Assembly: GCA_001717005.1 (NCBI GenBank)
Contig: MAGS01000039.1
Span: 49,737-91,570, forward strand
Direction of reading: 5' to 3'
DNA: 41,834 nucleotides
From: Candidatus Methanomethylicus mesodigestus
GTDB lineage: Archaea > Thermoproteota > Methanomethylicia > Methanomethylicales > Methanomethylicaceae
Each line of letters opens with the position of its first letter. Positions within the stretch are counted from its first letter, which is position 1. Positions 1-7,266 of this stretch are shown one piece after another. The position numbers and the translations under genes were made by a program. The notes beneath the pieces are model-generated. The model did no database searches, was not told where the DNA came from, and saw only the letters and a program-made list of their open reading frames with translations.

Positions 1-41
1 ATCATGACTGCTGCTAGTATTCCCACTCCATATTTGTTCAT
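1..41 (-). CDS. Secreted protein, partial (5' end only), paralogue of 266-712
   Basis: Only the first 13 codons lie inside the window. They read MNKYGVGILAAVM, identical to the start of the secreted protein at 266-712. The upstream DNA is also nearly identical, so this is the second member of a tandem pair. A signal peptide is expected by analogy; the mature part is outside the window. It has its own TATA box at 74-84 and a weak purine-rich AAGAGG a few bases before the ATG. Confidence 0.8.
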   Translation of the reverse strand, partial: MNKYGVGILAAVM

Positions 42-73
42 AGAGTATGCCTCTTGCGATATTCTTCGCTACA

Positions 74-84
74 AATATATAAAA
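74..84 (-). promoter_or_regulatory. TATA box of the partial secreted-protein gene
   Basis: On the minus strand the sequence TTTTTATATATTT lies about 35 bp before the ATG at 41, the usual archaeal TATA-box distance for a short leader. The equivalent box is also present in the duplicated copy at 746-755. Confidence 0.6.
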
Positions 85-155
85 AGATTGGCGTAACTTG
101 CACCTTTTTCCATCATCCTTTACCATAATTAACCACCGCTTGTTGATCTTTTATG

Positions 156-187
156 CTGACTGGTTGATCGTACCCCCTATCACGGGG
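156..187 (-). pseudogene. copA remnant (short scar of a duplicated P-type ATPase gene)
   Basis: Bases 156-171 are identical to 2134-2149 inside the intact copA, and 28 of 32 positions match over 156-187. On the minus strand it reads SPVIGGTINQSA then stop, against [12 protein letters not shown] in CopA (the actuator-domain region). It sits directly next to a stretch matching the copA 3' end (about 138-150). It therefore looks like what is left after an internal deletion in a second copA copy. Short length is the main caveat. Confidence 0.6.
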
Positions 188-223
188 GACCCTATTGCTG
201 GAGAAGATCAAGGAGTAGCTTGC

Positions 224-252
224 TAAAAAAAGGAAAATGGCTTTTAGCCATT
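224..252 (-). terminator. Hairpin plus T-run terminator after the secreted-protein gene
   Basis: Perfect 7-bp arms AATGGCT (236-242) and AGCCATT (246-252) enclose a 3-nt loop. On the minus strand they are followed by TTTCCTTTTTTTT. The hairpin begins 14 bp after the stop codon of the gene ending at 266. Confidence 0.75.
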
Positions 253-265
253 ACTTGGTTTTAAC

Positions 266-712
266 CTATGGTATAATCATACCTGCTAGATATGTGCTGT
301 TATACACCCAGAGGTTGTAGTAGAAAGGCGAATCATATGATAGCAGGAGGATTATCTCTGGACTGCTCGGCTCACACCCGAGAGCGTACGCGAAGAGTAG
401 AGCTGGTGAGTATTGATACCCCCAGATATTGTTTCCAAAGTCGTAATAGCCATACATGTCTGTGGTCGTGGTAGCTATGTCAATTTGATTAGACGGTACG
501 TCAGCAGTCCAATACCCATAGAATACCAAGACTACTGTGGCATTCTCAACAGGCGCCCCGGAGTTACTATCATGCACGTAGCCCCTTACATTATTGTACT
601 GTGGACTGAAAAAACTGGTCCTGTCCACCGTTGCCTGTCCTGCTGCCACTGCCGGCATGACGAGCGCTGCAATCATGACTGCTGCTAGTATTCCCACTCC
701 ATATTTGTTCAT
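266..712 (-). CDS. Small secreted protein with carboxypeptidase-regulatory-like domain
   Basis: A 148-residue protein with a Sec signal peptide (residues 1-24, MNKYGVGILAAVMIAALVMP then AVAAG). The mature part begins with a beta-sandwich signature, VRGYVHDSNSGAPVENATVV, typical of carboxypeptidase-regulatory-like (CNA-B-like) domains, followed by a DMYGYYDFG strand pair. The mature part is rich in Tyr, Asn and Ser. No catalytic residues are evident; a surface or extracellular role is inferred. It has its own TATA box (746-755) and a strong terminator (224-252). It is the intact member of a tandem pair whose other copy is cut by the window edge, and it lies just downstream of copA on the same strand. 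No specific function can be assigned. Confidence 0.75.
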   Translation of the reverse strand: MNKYGVGILAAVMIAALVMPAVAAGQATVDRTSFFSPQYNNVRGYVHDSNSGAPVENATVVLVFYGYWTADVPSNQIDIATTTTDMYGYYDFGNNIWGYQYSPALLFAYALGCEPSSPEIILLLSYDSPFYYNLWVYNSTYLAGMIIP

Positions 713-822
713 AGATTATGCCTCTTGCGATACTGTTACGTACAAAAGTATAAATGGATTGGTGTAACTTGTACCTTTTTCCATCACCATTTCTTAAACA
801 AATATCGCTTATTGATCTCTTT
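672..822. repeat. Tandem duplication, copy B (pairs with 1-152)
   Basis: This covers the 5' end and promoter of the intact secreted gene plus the last codons of copA. It is nearly identical to 1-152 over the coding start and diverges gradually upstream. Pairing with copy A shows that the duplication once included at least part of copA. Confidence 0.85.
746..755 (-). promoter_or_regulatory. TATA box of the secreted-protein gene
   Basis: The minus strand reads CCATTTATACTTTTG about 35-40 bp before the ATG at 712. A GAGG Shine-Dalgarno-like run lies 8 bases before the ATG. Confidence 0.5.
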
Positions 823-3181
823 TGTAGTTTGTACGACCAAAATCGGACCTCTTCAGGAGCAGGGAATTGGTCACCACCGACACAGAGCTCATCGCCATCG
901 CGAGCGATGCTATCTCCGGCCTCAGCACCAGCGCGGGGTAAAGTATGCCCGCCGCTATCGGGATCCCCGCCGAGTTGTAGACCATCGCCCAGAACATGTT
1001 CTGCCTGATCTTGCTCACCGTCTTCCTGCTCAACCTTATCGCAGACGAGACGCCGCTCAGGTCGCCCCTCGTCAGGACGATCCCGCCCGCCTCCTTGGCT
1101 ATCTCTGTCCCGCTCCCTATCGCTATTCCGACGTCCGCCTGGGTGAGCGCCGGCGCATCGTTTATGCCGTCCCCGACCATTGCGACCACCTCACCCTGCT
1201 CCTGGAGCTTCGCTATCGCGCCCGCCTTCTCGTTGGGGGGGACGCCTGCCAGATAACTGTCGATGCCTATCTCCCCTGCAACCGCCTTTGCCACCCTCTC
1301 GTTGTCCCCCGTCAGCATCACCGTCCTGAGCCCCTGCGCCTTCAGGTCCGCAACCGCCTCAGCCGCATCCGCCTTCGGCACATCCGTGATTCCGACGATC
1401 CCAACCGCCCTGCCTCCGACCGCCAGCACCGACGACGTCTTGCCCTCCGCTTCCATCCTGGAGAGCTCCTCATTTGCATCCCCAATCGCGACCCCGAACC
1501 TCTCCATCATCCTCCTGTTGCCGAGGGCTGCCAAGCTGCCGGCAACCGTCCCCGCGACCCCCTCGCCCGGATAGGCCTCGAACCCCTCGACGCTGTGGAG
1601 CGGCACCGTTCCTGCCCCCTCGACCACAGCCTTCGCCAGCGGGTGCTCGGAGCCCTTCTCGAGCGACGCGGCGATCCTGATCACCTCTGAATCCGCCGTG
1701 CCCCCGATCCCCCTCACCTCGACGACCTTTGGCTTTCCGGCCGTCAACGTCCCAGTCTTATCGAAGACCACCGTCGTGAGCCGCCTCACGTTCTCAAGCA
1801 CCTCGCCTCCCTTGATCAGTATGCCCATCTCTGCCCCCTTCCCCAGCCCGACCATGATTGCAGTGGGCGTAGCGAGGCCTAGTGCGCAGGGGCAGGCTAT
1901 GACCAGCACCGAGACTGCCATTATCATGGCAAAGCTGAACGGCATCCCCGCCAAGGTCCATGCCAGGAATGTGGCAAGGGCGATTGACAGCACCGCCGGC
2001 ACGAACCTCGATGCGACCCTGTCAGCAAACCTCTGTATCGGCGCCTTCCTGGCCTGGGCCTCCTCGACGAACCTGACGATCTGGGCCAGGAGCGTGTCCT
2101 TCCCTACCCTGCCCGCCTCCACCTCGATGAGCCCTGACTGGTTGATCGTGCCGCTTATCACTGGGTCGCCGGCCTTCTTGTCGACCGGCATGCTCTCCCC
2201 TGTGACCATCGACTCGTCGACCGAGGTAGAGCCCGCAACCACTGCGCCGTCGACCGGCATCTTCTCGCCCGGTCTTACCCGAAGCCTGTCGCCGACCTCT
2301 ATCTCGTCTATCGGAACGTTCACCTCCTCGCCGTCCCTGAGCAGGGCTGCAAACCTTGGCTGCAGTTCGATGAGCCTCCTGATTGCGGAGGATGCCCTCG
2401 ATTTGGCGGCGTCCTCCAGGTACCTGCCGAGGAGCACGAACGTGATGAGCAGCGCTGCCGCCTCATAGTAAAGGTCTCCGCTCGCGAAGAAGGTGTTATA
2501 GACGCTATATGCGTAAGCGGCGGTGGTCCCAAGAGCCACCAGCACATTCATGTCGGGCATCAGGCGCCTGAGGGATTTGTAGGCGCCTATGTAAAACCCC
2601 CTGCCTCCTACTATCTGTACAGGGGTAGTGAGCGCGAATAGGACCAGGTGGTGGTATGGGATCATCCCCATGAACACCATGCTTATCAGCAGTATCGGCA
2701 CCGAGAGCGCGAGGCTAAAGAGGAAGTCGAACCTGCTCTCCCTGCCCGCACCAGCAAGCTCCTCCTTGAGGACCGGGGTGAATCCCGCATCCCTGATGGC
2801 CTGCTTTATCTCCTGCAGAGTGACCGCAGCCGGGTTATATTCGACTGTAACCAGCTTCGTGGCAAGATTGGCATTGGCGGAGACCACGCCGTCGAGCCTC
2901 CTTAAACTCTCCTCGATGGCGCCAATGCATGTGGCGCACCTGATGTCCTCTACGGCGATCACCGCGGTCTCATTCACGACCTTGTACCCCGCCTCCGCGA
3001 CCGTCTTCGAGATCGTGCTGAACCCCGAAACCGACGGATCATACTCTAGGATGGCACTGTTGGCGCTCAGGCTTACGTCTGCCCTGTCGACGCCCTTCAG
3101 ATTCCTCAATGATTCCTCTATGGACAACGCACACGTTGCGCAGTGCATCCCCTCTATCTTCACGGAAGCCTTCTTCTTCAT
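809..3181 (-). CDS. copA: Copper(I)-exporting P1B-type ATPase CopA
   Basis: A 790-residue membrane pump that exports Cu(I) (or Ag(I)) from the cytoplasm using ATP. Two N-terminal heavy-metal-binding domains carry GMHCATC (about residues 11-17) and DIRCATC (about 79-85). Then come the transmembrane region with the CPC ion-binding motif in ACPCALG (about 428), actuator TGES (about 326), phosphorylation site DKTGTLT (about 473), SEHP (about 514) and hinge GDGINDAP (about 669). The last helices carry YN and MSS ([15 protein letters not shown]), which mark the Cu+ (P1B-1) subgroup. Length is normal. A TATA box at 3203-3212 lies about 27 bp before the ATG, so the transcript is leaderless or nearly so. 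The next gene upstream encodes a YHS/TRASH metal-binding protein, which supports a copper-handling locus. Confidence 0.97.
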   Translation of the reverse strand: MKKKASVKIEGMHCATCALSIEESLRNLKGVDRADVSLSANSAILEYDPSVSGFSTISKTVAEAGYKVVNETAVIAVEDIRCATCIGAIEESLRRLDGVVSANANLATKLVTVEYNPAAVTLQEIKQAIRDAGFTPVLKEELAGAGRESRFDFLFSLALSVPILLISMVFMGMIPYHHLVLFALTTPVQIVGGRGFYIGAYKSLRRLMPDMNVLVALGTTAAYAYSVYNTFFASGDLYYEAAALLITFVLLGRYLEDAAKSRASSAIRRLIELQPRFAALLRDGEEVNVPIDEIEVGDRLRVRPGEKMPVDGAVVAGSTSVDESMVTGESMPVDKKAGDPVISGTINQSGLIEVEAGRVGKDTLLAQIVRFVEEAQARKAPIQRFADRVASRFVPAVLSIALATFLAWTLAGMPFSFAMIMAVSVLVIACPCALGLATPTAIMVGLGKGAEMGILIKGGEVLENVRRLTTVVFDKTGTLTAGKPKVVEVRGIGGTADSEVIRIAASLEKGSEHPLAKAVVEGAGTVPLHSVEGFEAYPGEGVAGTVAGSLAALGNRRMMERFGVAIGDANEELSRMEAEGKTSSVLAVGGRAVGIVGITDVPKADAAEAVADLKAQGLRTVMLTGDNERVAKAVAGEIGIDSYLAGVPPNEKAGAIAKLQEQGEVVAMVGDGINDAPALTQADVGIAIGSGTEIAKEAGGIVLTRGDLSGVSSAIRLSRKTVSKIRQNMFWAMVYNSAGIPIAAGILYPALVLRPEIASLAMAMSSVSVVTNSLLLKRSDFGRTNYKRDQ

Positions 3182-3202
3182 GGCTGAACCTCTGCGCGGT
3201 CC

Positions 3203-3212
3203 GATTATAAAC
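3203..3212 (-). promoter_or_regulatory. TATA box of copA
   Basis: The minus strand reads GAGTTTATAATC, centred about 27 bp before the copA ATG at 3181. GAGGT lies 7 bases before the ATG and could act as ribosome-binding site if the transcript has a short leader. Confidence 0.6.
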
Positions 3213-3234
3213 TCTTACCCCGCCGGCAGCAGGG

Positions 3235-3322
3235 CCCGCATGCGCGTGCGGGGATGCGGGATGAGTGCGGTTGCTTGCAACACTCGTGCCGTTACCGTTA
3301 ACGTTACCTGCCGATGCATCGG
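3235..3322. promoter_or_regulatory. Cluster of palindromes and tandem hexamers upstream of copA
   Basis: The gap between the YHS gene and copA holds several ordered elements: CCCGCA/TGCGGG arms at 3235-3252, three tandem hexamers GTTACC-GTTAAC-GTTACC at 3291-3308 (with the palindrome CGTTAACG inside), and a perfect 12-bp palindrome CCGATGCATCGG at 3311-3322. They lie 25-115 bp upstream of the copA TATA box. A copper-responsive operator is an inference; the 3235-3252 hairpin could instead end the YHS transcript. Confidence 0.4.
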
Positions 3323-3395
3323 GTCTGCGAAGCCTGCGGTCGAGAGGGTCTCATTTGCGGGTATGGCCAGCCGGCTACACGGCGCAGGCTCCCCG

Positions 3396-3539
3396 TCACT
3401 TGGTGTACTTCTTCGGGTCCCTGTCGAACATCTTCTTGCAGCCGGGGGCGCAGAAGTAGTACTTCCTGCCTTCGTATACCGAAACCCATTTTGCCGTCTT
3501 CTCGTCGACCTCCATCTTGCAGATCGGGTCTATTGCCAT
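3396..3539 (-). CDS. 47-residue YHS/TRASH-domain metal-binding protein (CopM-like)
   Basis: The start is ATG at 3539 with the ribosome-binding run GGTGGAGAGA just upstream, and the stop is at 3396. The protein begins MAIDPICKMEVDEKTA and contains YYFCAPGCKKMF and DPKKYTK. The three cysteines (C7, C30, C34) fit the C-X22-C-X3-C TRASH spacing, and DPICKMEV is the classic YHS-domain opening. Such small proteins bind copper or other soft metals, and in Sulfolobales a TRASH protein (CopM) is encoded with the copper ATPase. Here it lies 214 bp upstream of copA on the same strand, so a copper chaperone or metal-buffer role is likely but inferred. The whole protein is one domain. Confidence 0.88.
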   Translation of the reverse strand: MAIDPICKMEVDEKTAKWVSVYEGRKYYFCAPGCKKMFDRDPKKYTK

Positions 3540-3603
3540 TTCTCTCCACCCTGCTGAACCGTCTTGTGCTTCCTGTATATTATTAATGCGCCCTGGCCCC
3601 CAC

Positions 3604-4485
3604 TCACCCGCCTTTGTGGAGCTCTCTCCTCCTGGCCTCCAGCAGGTCGTCCTCCATGCCCATCAGCTCCGCGGCCGTCCCGATCTTGGCGTCCCTGTAA
3701 TCTTCCCTGAGCTCGTTCAGGTACTTCTCGAACGTCAGGTCCCTCGCGAAGTGGTGGTCCAGCACGACATTCTTGGTGCCGCCGGCGAGTATTGCCCGAA
3801 TGTTGCTTAGGGATGCCTCAAGGTCCCCCTGAGAGTAGGCATATCCAAGCATGTATATCATCGGGCCGTCGATGATCGCGGTGTTGGGGCGGTTCCTCAG
3901 GATGAACTCTGCCTGGTCCTGCCTGGAGGGCCCTTGGACATCCGATGTGTGCACGATCTTCTCGTCCCCCCTCCTAACCATCGTCTGGATGACGTATCCC
4001 ATCGCGCTATTCGGTCCGTGGCAGACCGCGTCGGAGAACTCGATCTCGGTGCCCCCGAAGCTGAACCTCCTGCCATCGGCGACCTCTATCTGCTTGGCCC
4101 TGCCCTTTATCATGGCCAAGAAGAGCGGCGCCCTGTAGTTCCCTTGGCTTGAATTGATCCTGTTCTTTGGGTCCTTGATCAGGACCGTCTTTCCTCCGTA
4201 GATGTCCAGCGGCACGGCGTCCCCCGGATCATGGTGGTCATAATGGTAGTGCGTGACGATTATGACGTCCGACCCCATCGCCCTCCTCCTGATCCTCTCC
4301 GCCAGCTGCCCCATCCTCTCAACCTCCGTGGCGTGGGGCCCCAGGTTGAACCTCTTCTCCGCAAGGGCCACCGCAGGATCTATGGTGATCCTGACGTCCT
4401 TAGTTTCAATATACGTGCACATCGACCTTGCCCCCATGCTGTCGAATGCCACCAGATCAACCGCCATCTCCGGCGTCTCTATCAC
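3604..4485 (-). CDS. UPF0282 family metallo-beta-lactamase-fold hydrolase
   Basis: About 293 residues. The metal-binding motif THYHYDHHDPGD (about residues 80-90), HGPNSAMGYVI, HTSDVQGP and VLDHHFARD are spaced as in the archaeal UPF0282 family of predicted metallohydrolases. The region after the start, AFDSMGARSMCTYIETKDV then ITIDPAVAL, also matches that family. The substrate is unknown. Start choice: GTG at 4485 is preceded by AGGAG at good spacing and a TATA-like GGATAAAG near 4521-4528. TTG at 4494 and ATG at 4467 are alternatives, the latter best matching the usual family start. It is a separate unit upstream of the YHS gene, with only about 60 bp between them, so co-transcription is possible. 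Confidence 0.88.
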   Translation of the reverse strand: MIETPEMAVDLVAFDSMGARSMCTYIETKDVRITIDPAVALAEKRFNLGPHATEVERMGQLAERIRRRAMGSDVIIVTHYHYDHHDPGDAVPLDIYGGKTVLIKDPKNRINSSQGNYRAPLFLAMIKGRAKQIEVADGRRFSFGGTEIEFSDAVCHGPNSAMGYVIQTMVRRGDEKIVHTSDVQGPSRQDQAEFILRNRPNTAIIDGPMIYMLGYAYSQGDLEASLSNIRAILAGGTKNVVLDHHFARDLTFEKYLNELREDYRDAKIGTAAELMGMEDDLLEARRRELHKGG

Positions 4486-4646
4486 CGCAGTCAACTCCTG
4501 TTCTCAACGTGGCTGTCTGCCTCTTTATCCGTTCCTGAGGCTTATCCCCAGCGTTTATGATGAACTGCATGATGCCGTATTGCCCTGAACCATGGGACAG
4601 CTTTGCTTTTATCCCGCCTTACCTCGTGTATTAGCAGTGCCTGGCG

Positions 4647-5951
4647 ATGAGCAAGTGGTATGCTTCGATGCTTCAGGGCGGAACACCTCAATCAAAGGTC
4701 AGCGTCAGCACACGGAACGCCAACCTCTGCATCCTCTGCAGGGGAGGTCGGAACCTCTGCGGGAAGGCCGTCTGCCCAATCCAGCTTAAGGCGAACGCTT
4801 ACATGAAGAGCATCAAGATGGATTACGGCCGCGAGATAATCGGCTCATCTCCCCCCTCCGTCTTCGTGGGGAAATACGGCTACCCGTTCGTCTCCGTCGG
4901 CCCGATGGTCCCTCCGGTCTCCGGCGCCACCGAGGTGATGGATATGCCCGAGGAATGGATGGGGCTAACGGTAGATCGCATACTGGGCTACCGCTACTCG
5001 TTGGTGAGGGGGAGCACAAAGATGCCCATAGACGCAGTCAGGAGGGGCAACCGGACCGTTGATGCCCTTCAGGAGCTGTCCATGGGCATAACGGCCGCCG
5101 AGACGGAGATCGAGTTCACAAAGCGGCCTGCCGAGAGGATCACGCTGGATGACCACTCGCAGCCCTTCGGTCCATCCGCCCCGTTCAGGAAGTTCGACAT
5201 CGCCTCAGTGAAGGTCGACCACAGAATAGAGAAGGCCTACTATGACCGCGACCTGAAGGCGGGGGACGCCATCTTCGACCTGTACGGCTCTGGGACACAG
5301 GTCTCGCGCCTCCAGAGGGCCTTCAGCATGGGCGTATTCGGCATGCAGAAGAACCGCAGGATGGTCCCGACCCGTTGGAGCATCACTGCCGTCGACAGCA
5401 CGCTCTCGCAGCGGCTCATCGACGAGGTCAAGGAGCACGAGACGATTGACCGGTATCAGGTGTTCATGCACAAATACCAGCACAACACATTCGCCGCCAT
5501 CCTGATGCCGCGGTCATGGTCATACGAATGGATGGAGGCCTGGTTCCCGGGCACCTTCTGGAACCAAGATGGGGGCAACGCCGCCGTAATGGGCGACAGC
5601 GAGGGGTGGTACGGGCGGAGAACATATCCCGGCATAGGCGGATGCTACTTCTCTACACGCCTGGGCGTGGCAGAGTACCTGAAGAAGATTCGGCGGCAGG
5701 CTACCGCCCTGGTCATCAGAGAGATACTGCCTGAGTTTCCGTTGCCCCTCGGCGTCTGGTTCGTCAGGGAGAACATCAGGAGCATGCTGCGCAAGAAGCC
5801 TGCGGAGTTCGAAGACCTTCGGTCATGCCTCCAGCACCTCAAGGGGGACCTGAGGGTCCCGCTAAAGACTTGGCTGGAGAAGAGTGCTCTGCTGAGAGAC
5901 GCGGTGCTGCAGAGGCGGATTACCGATTACTTCAGGAGGTCGGAACTATGA
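4647..5951 (+). CDS. nreA: DNA repair protein NreA with C-terminal PCNA-binding motif
   Basis: A 434-residue archaeal Nre-family protein. The N-terminal zinc finger CILCRGGRNLCGKAVCP (about residues 27-43) and the following GSSPPSVFVGKYGYP and GPMVPP segments are diagnostic. The C-terminus ends QRRITDYFRRSEL. QRRITDYF fits the PIP-box pattern Q-x-x-hydrophobic-x-x-aromatic-aromatic, as known for NreA/NreB proteins that bind the sliding clamp PCNA. NreA is implicated in repair of DNA damage, including mitomycin C damage in Haloferax; the biochemical activity is unclear. The stop codon overlaps the ATG of the radical SAM gene (ATGA), so the two are translationally coupled. A TATA-like GCTTTTATC lies about 40 bp before the ATG. 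Confidence 0.95.
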   Translation: MSKWYASMLQGGTPQSKVSVSTRNANLCILCRGGRNLCGKAVCPIQLKANAYMKSIKMDYGREIIGSSPPSVFVGKYGYPFVSVGPMVPPVSGATEVMDMPEEWMGLTVDRILGYRYSLVRGSTKMPIDAVRRGNRTVDALQELSMGITAAETEIEFTKRPAERITLDDHSQPFGPSAPFRKFDIASVKVDHRIEKAYYDRDLKAGDAIFDLYGSGTQVSRLQRAFSMGVFGMQKNRRMVPTRWSITAVDSTLSQRLIDEVKEHETIDRYQVFMHKYQHNTFAAILMPRSWSYEWMEAWFPGTFWNQDGGNAAVMGDSEGWYGRRTYPGIGGCYFSTRLGVAEYLKKIRRQATALVIREILPEFPLPLGVWFVRENIRSMLRKKPAEFEDLRSCLQHLKGDLRVPLKTWLEKSALLRDAVLQRRITDYFRRSEL

Positions 5952-6739
5952 TGAGGTGGGCAGTTTCGACGGTTCCGTGCAAATGTGCCGTCTCAAAGAG
6001 CCGTCTCCCGGGGCTGGAATACACCTTCAATCCGTACCGCGGCTGCACGCACGGCTGCCTCTACTGCTATGTGCCGGACATAATGCGCAACCCTTCACTA
6101 TCGTCAACTTGGGGCAGGTCTGCGGCAGTCAAAGAAGACATTCTTTGCAAGCTGAAGGATGACCTGAGGCGCCTGAAACCCGGCGTCGTAGGTGTCAGCA
6201 CGGTGACCGACCCGTACCAGCCGTTGGAAGGAAGCCTCCAGATCACCCGCCAGGCGATATCCGTCCTTTCCGAAATGTCGTTTCCCGTCTCGATACAGAC
6301 AAAATCCGCGCTGGTGGCCAGGGACGCCGACATAATTCGCGGGGGAGACGTTGAGGTCGGCATCACTATCACCTCGAGCGGCGAATCCTTCAGAGCCAGG
6401 TTTGAGCCGGGCGCATCCCCAATCGCTGATCGTGCAAGGGCACTGAATGAGCTGAGTTCGATGGGCGTCAAAACATGGATCTTCTACGGCCCCATAATCC
6501 CCGGGTCGAACGACCTTCCCGCGGATATCGAATTTATTGTGAGGCTTGCAGGCGAGACCGGGAGCAGGGTCCTTTACGACGGTCTGAATGTCAAGCCGAT
6601 GCTGCATAAACGCTTGCTTTCTGTATTTACAGAAGGCGAAATGGAGCGCATAACAAAATTCAACTTCAATGCTTTCTATGGTGCATTCGAGTCAGAGTGC
6701 AGGGCTGGCGGCGTCAAGTGTCGCCATGCCTTTGCGTAA
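5948..6739 (+). CDS. Radical SAM protein, spore photoproduct lyase-like (SplB/COG1533) family
   Basis: 263 residues. The radical SAM cluster motif is in NPYRGCTHGCLYCYVP (CxxxCxxC, about residues 33-40), preceded by SRLPGLEY, which together define the COG1533 SplB-like family. GVSTVTDPYQPLE and SIQTKSALVARD are further family blocks. The enzyme is expected to bind a [4Fe-4S] cluster and S-adenosylmethionine. The substrate is unknown, and family membership does not prove photoproduct lyase activity. The start ATG at 5948 overlaps the nreA stop and has AGGAGGT seven bases upstream; longer readings into nreA are not supported. Coupling to nreA suggests a role in DNA damage handling (inference). 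Confidence 0.9.
   Translation: MMRWAVSTVPCKCAVSKSRLPGLEYTFNPYRGCTHGCLYCYVPDIMRNPSLSSTWGRSAAVKEDILCKLKDDLRRLKPGVVGVSTVTDPYQPLEGSLQITRQAISVLSEMSFPVSIQTKSALVARDADIIRGGDVEVGITITSSGESFRARFEPGASPIADRARALNELSSMGVKTWIFYGPIIPGSNDLPADIEFIVRLAGETGSRVLYDGLNVKPMLHKRLLSVFTEGEMERITKFNFNAFYGAFESECRAGGVKCRHAFA
6619..6634. promoter_or_regulatory. Inverted repeat TTCTGT-N4-ACAGAA (distal)
   Basis: A perfect 16-bp interrupted palindrome, TTCTGTATTTACAGAA, inside the 3' part of the radical SAM gene, about 210 bp before the pilin ATG. A close relative lies at 6761-6777, beside the pilin TATA box. A distal operator is possible, but it may be chance because it is within coding sequence. Confidence 0.35.
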
Positions 6740-6777
6740 CTGTATTTTTGCACAACTGTTTTTCTGAAGTACAGAAA
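6738..6777. promoter_or_regulatory. Pilus operon upstream region: direct repeats and inverted repeat
   Basis: A direct repeat AACTGTATTTTT / AACTGTTTTTCT (about 6738-6765) is followed by the perfect inverted repeat TTTCTG-AAGTA-CAGAAA (6761-6777). The inverted repeat ends 6 bp before the TATA box, where a regulator would block or recruit the transcription machinery. The half-site matches that near the winged-helix gene at 19475-19541. Confidence 0.5.
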
Positions 6778-6782
6778 TAACA

Positions 6783-6792
6783 ATTCATATAA
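6783..6792 (+). promoter_or_regulatory. TATA box of the pilus operon
   Basis: ATTCATATAAG lies about 40 bp before the ATG at 6829. The first transcribed base would fall near 6813, leaving a short leader that contains GTGGGGTT as a possible ribosome-binding site. Confidence 0.6.
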
Positions 6793-6828
6793 GTGATTTG
6801 GCGAAGTATCTCTGTGGGGTTATGGGCA

Positions 6829-7266
6829 ATGAGGGTACATTATCGTAGGTCACGCAGTGGCGTCTCCCCGATCATCGCCACGATGATGCTATGCGTCATC
6901 GTATTGGCCGTGGTGGCCGTGATGTACCCTATAGTGTCTGCGACCATGAACAAGCCCACCTACGCTGCTTCGATATCGCAGGCCAACCTGCTTAAACAAG
7001 GGTCTTACGTGCTGATGACCGCGAACGTGAAGAACATAGGCAGCGGCGACCTCAACGCATACTGCGTCATCATGGATGAGGCGCTCAACGAATATCCGTG
7101 TCAGGGCGAATCCCGGTTCCTTATGCCAGGCGAGCATGCCGCTTTCGTCTTCGAGAGCAAGACTGACGGCTCATCATTCATGGTTGGCATGAGCTACAAG
7201 ATCCGTGTCTATGACACACAACGCGGTTTGCTTAATGAGGTGACCATATTTTGCAACGGAAGATGA
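6829..7266 (+). CDS. Archaeal type IV pilin (class III signal peptide)
   Basis: 145 residues. The N-terminus MRVHYRRSRSG then VSPIIATMMLCVIVLAVVAV is a class III signal peptide: a basic leader, cleavage after Gly by a prepilin peptidase, then a hydrophobic helix that packs in the filament core. It belongs to the archaeal type IV pilin N-terminal domain family. The exposed domain has LMTANVKNIGSGDLNAYC, a beta-sandwich found in many archaeal pilins, and three cysteines (one in the helix). ATG at 6829 is chosen because the in-frame GTG at 6793 would lie on the TATA box. It is the first gene of a six-gene pilus operon, and its stop overlaps the next start. Confidence 0.88.
   Translation: MRVHYRRSRSGVSPIIATMMLCVIVLAVVAVMYPIVSATMNKPTYAASISQANLLKQGSYVLMTANVKNIGSGDLNAYCVIMDEALNEYPCQGESRFLMPGEHAAFVFESKTDGSSFMVGMSYKIRVYDTQRGLLNEVTIFCNGR

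Larger units (their letters stand above)
1..152. repeat. Tandem duplication, copy A (pairs with 672-822)
   Basis: Bases 1-152 align with 672-822 at an offset of about 671. The first 44 bases are identical, and strong similarity continues through the promoter (both contain GTAACTTG and ACCTTTTTCCATCA) to CGCTTRTTGATCT near 138-148. In copy B that last stretch is the end of copA. The unit therefore covers the 3' end of copA plus the 5' end of the small secreted gene. Confidence 0.85.

Noticed and set aside
725-1690. Plus-strand open frame of 321 codons opposite copA
   Set aside because: It is the antisense of the conserved copA gene, is Arg/His/Pro-rich and has no family resemblance; other long antisense frames (for example 1698-2468 and 2628-3557) are of the same kind.
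5825-5947. Extended N-terminus of the radical SAM gene
   Set aside because: The extension overlaps the nreA coding end, lacks similarity, and an AGGAGGT site supports the ATG at 5948.
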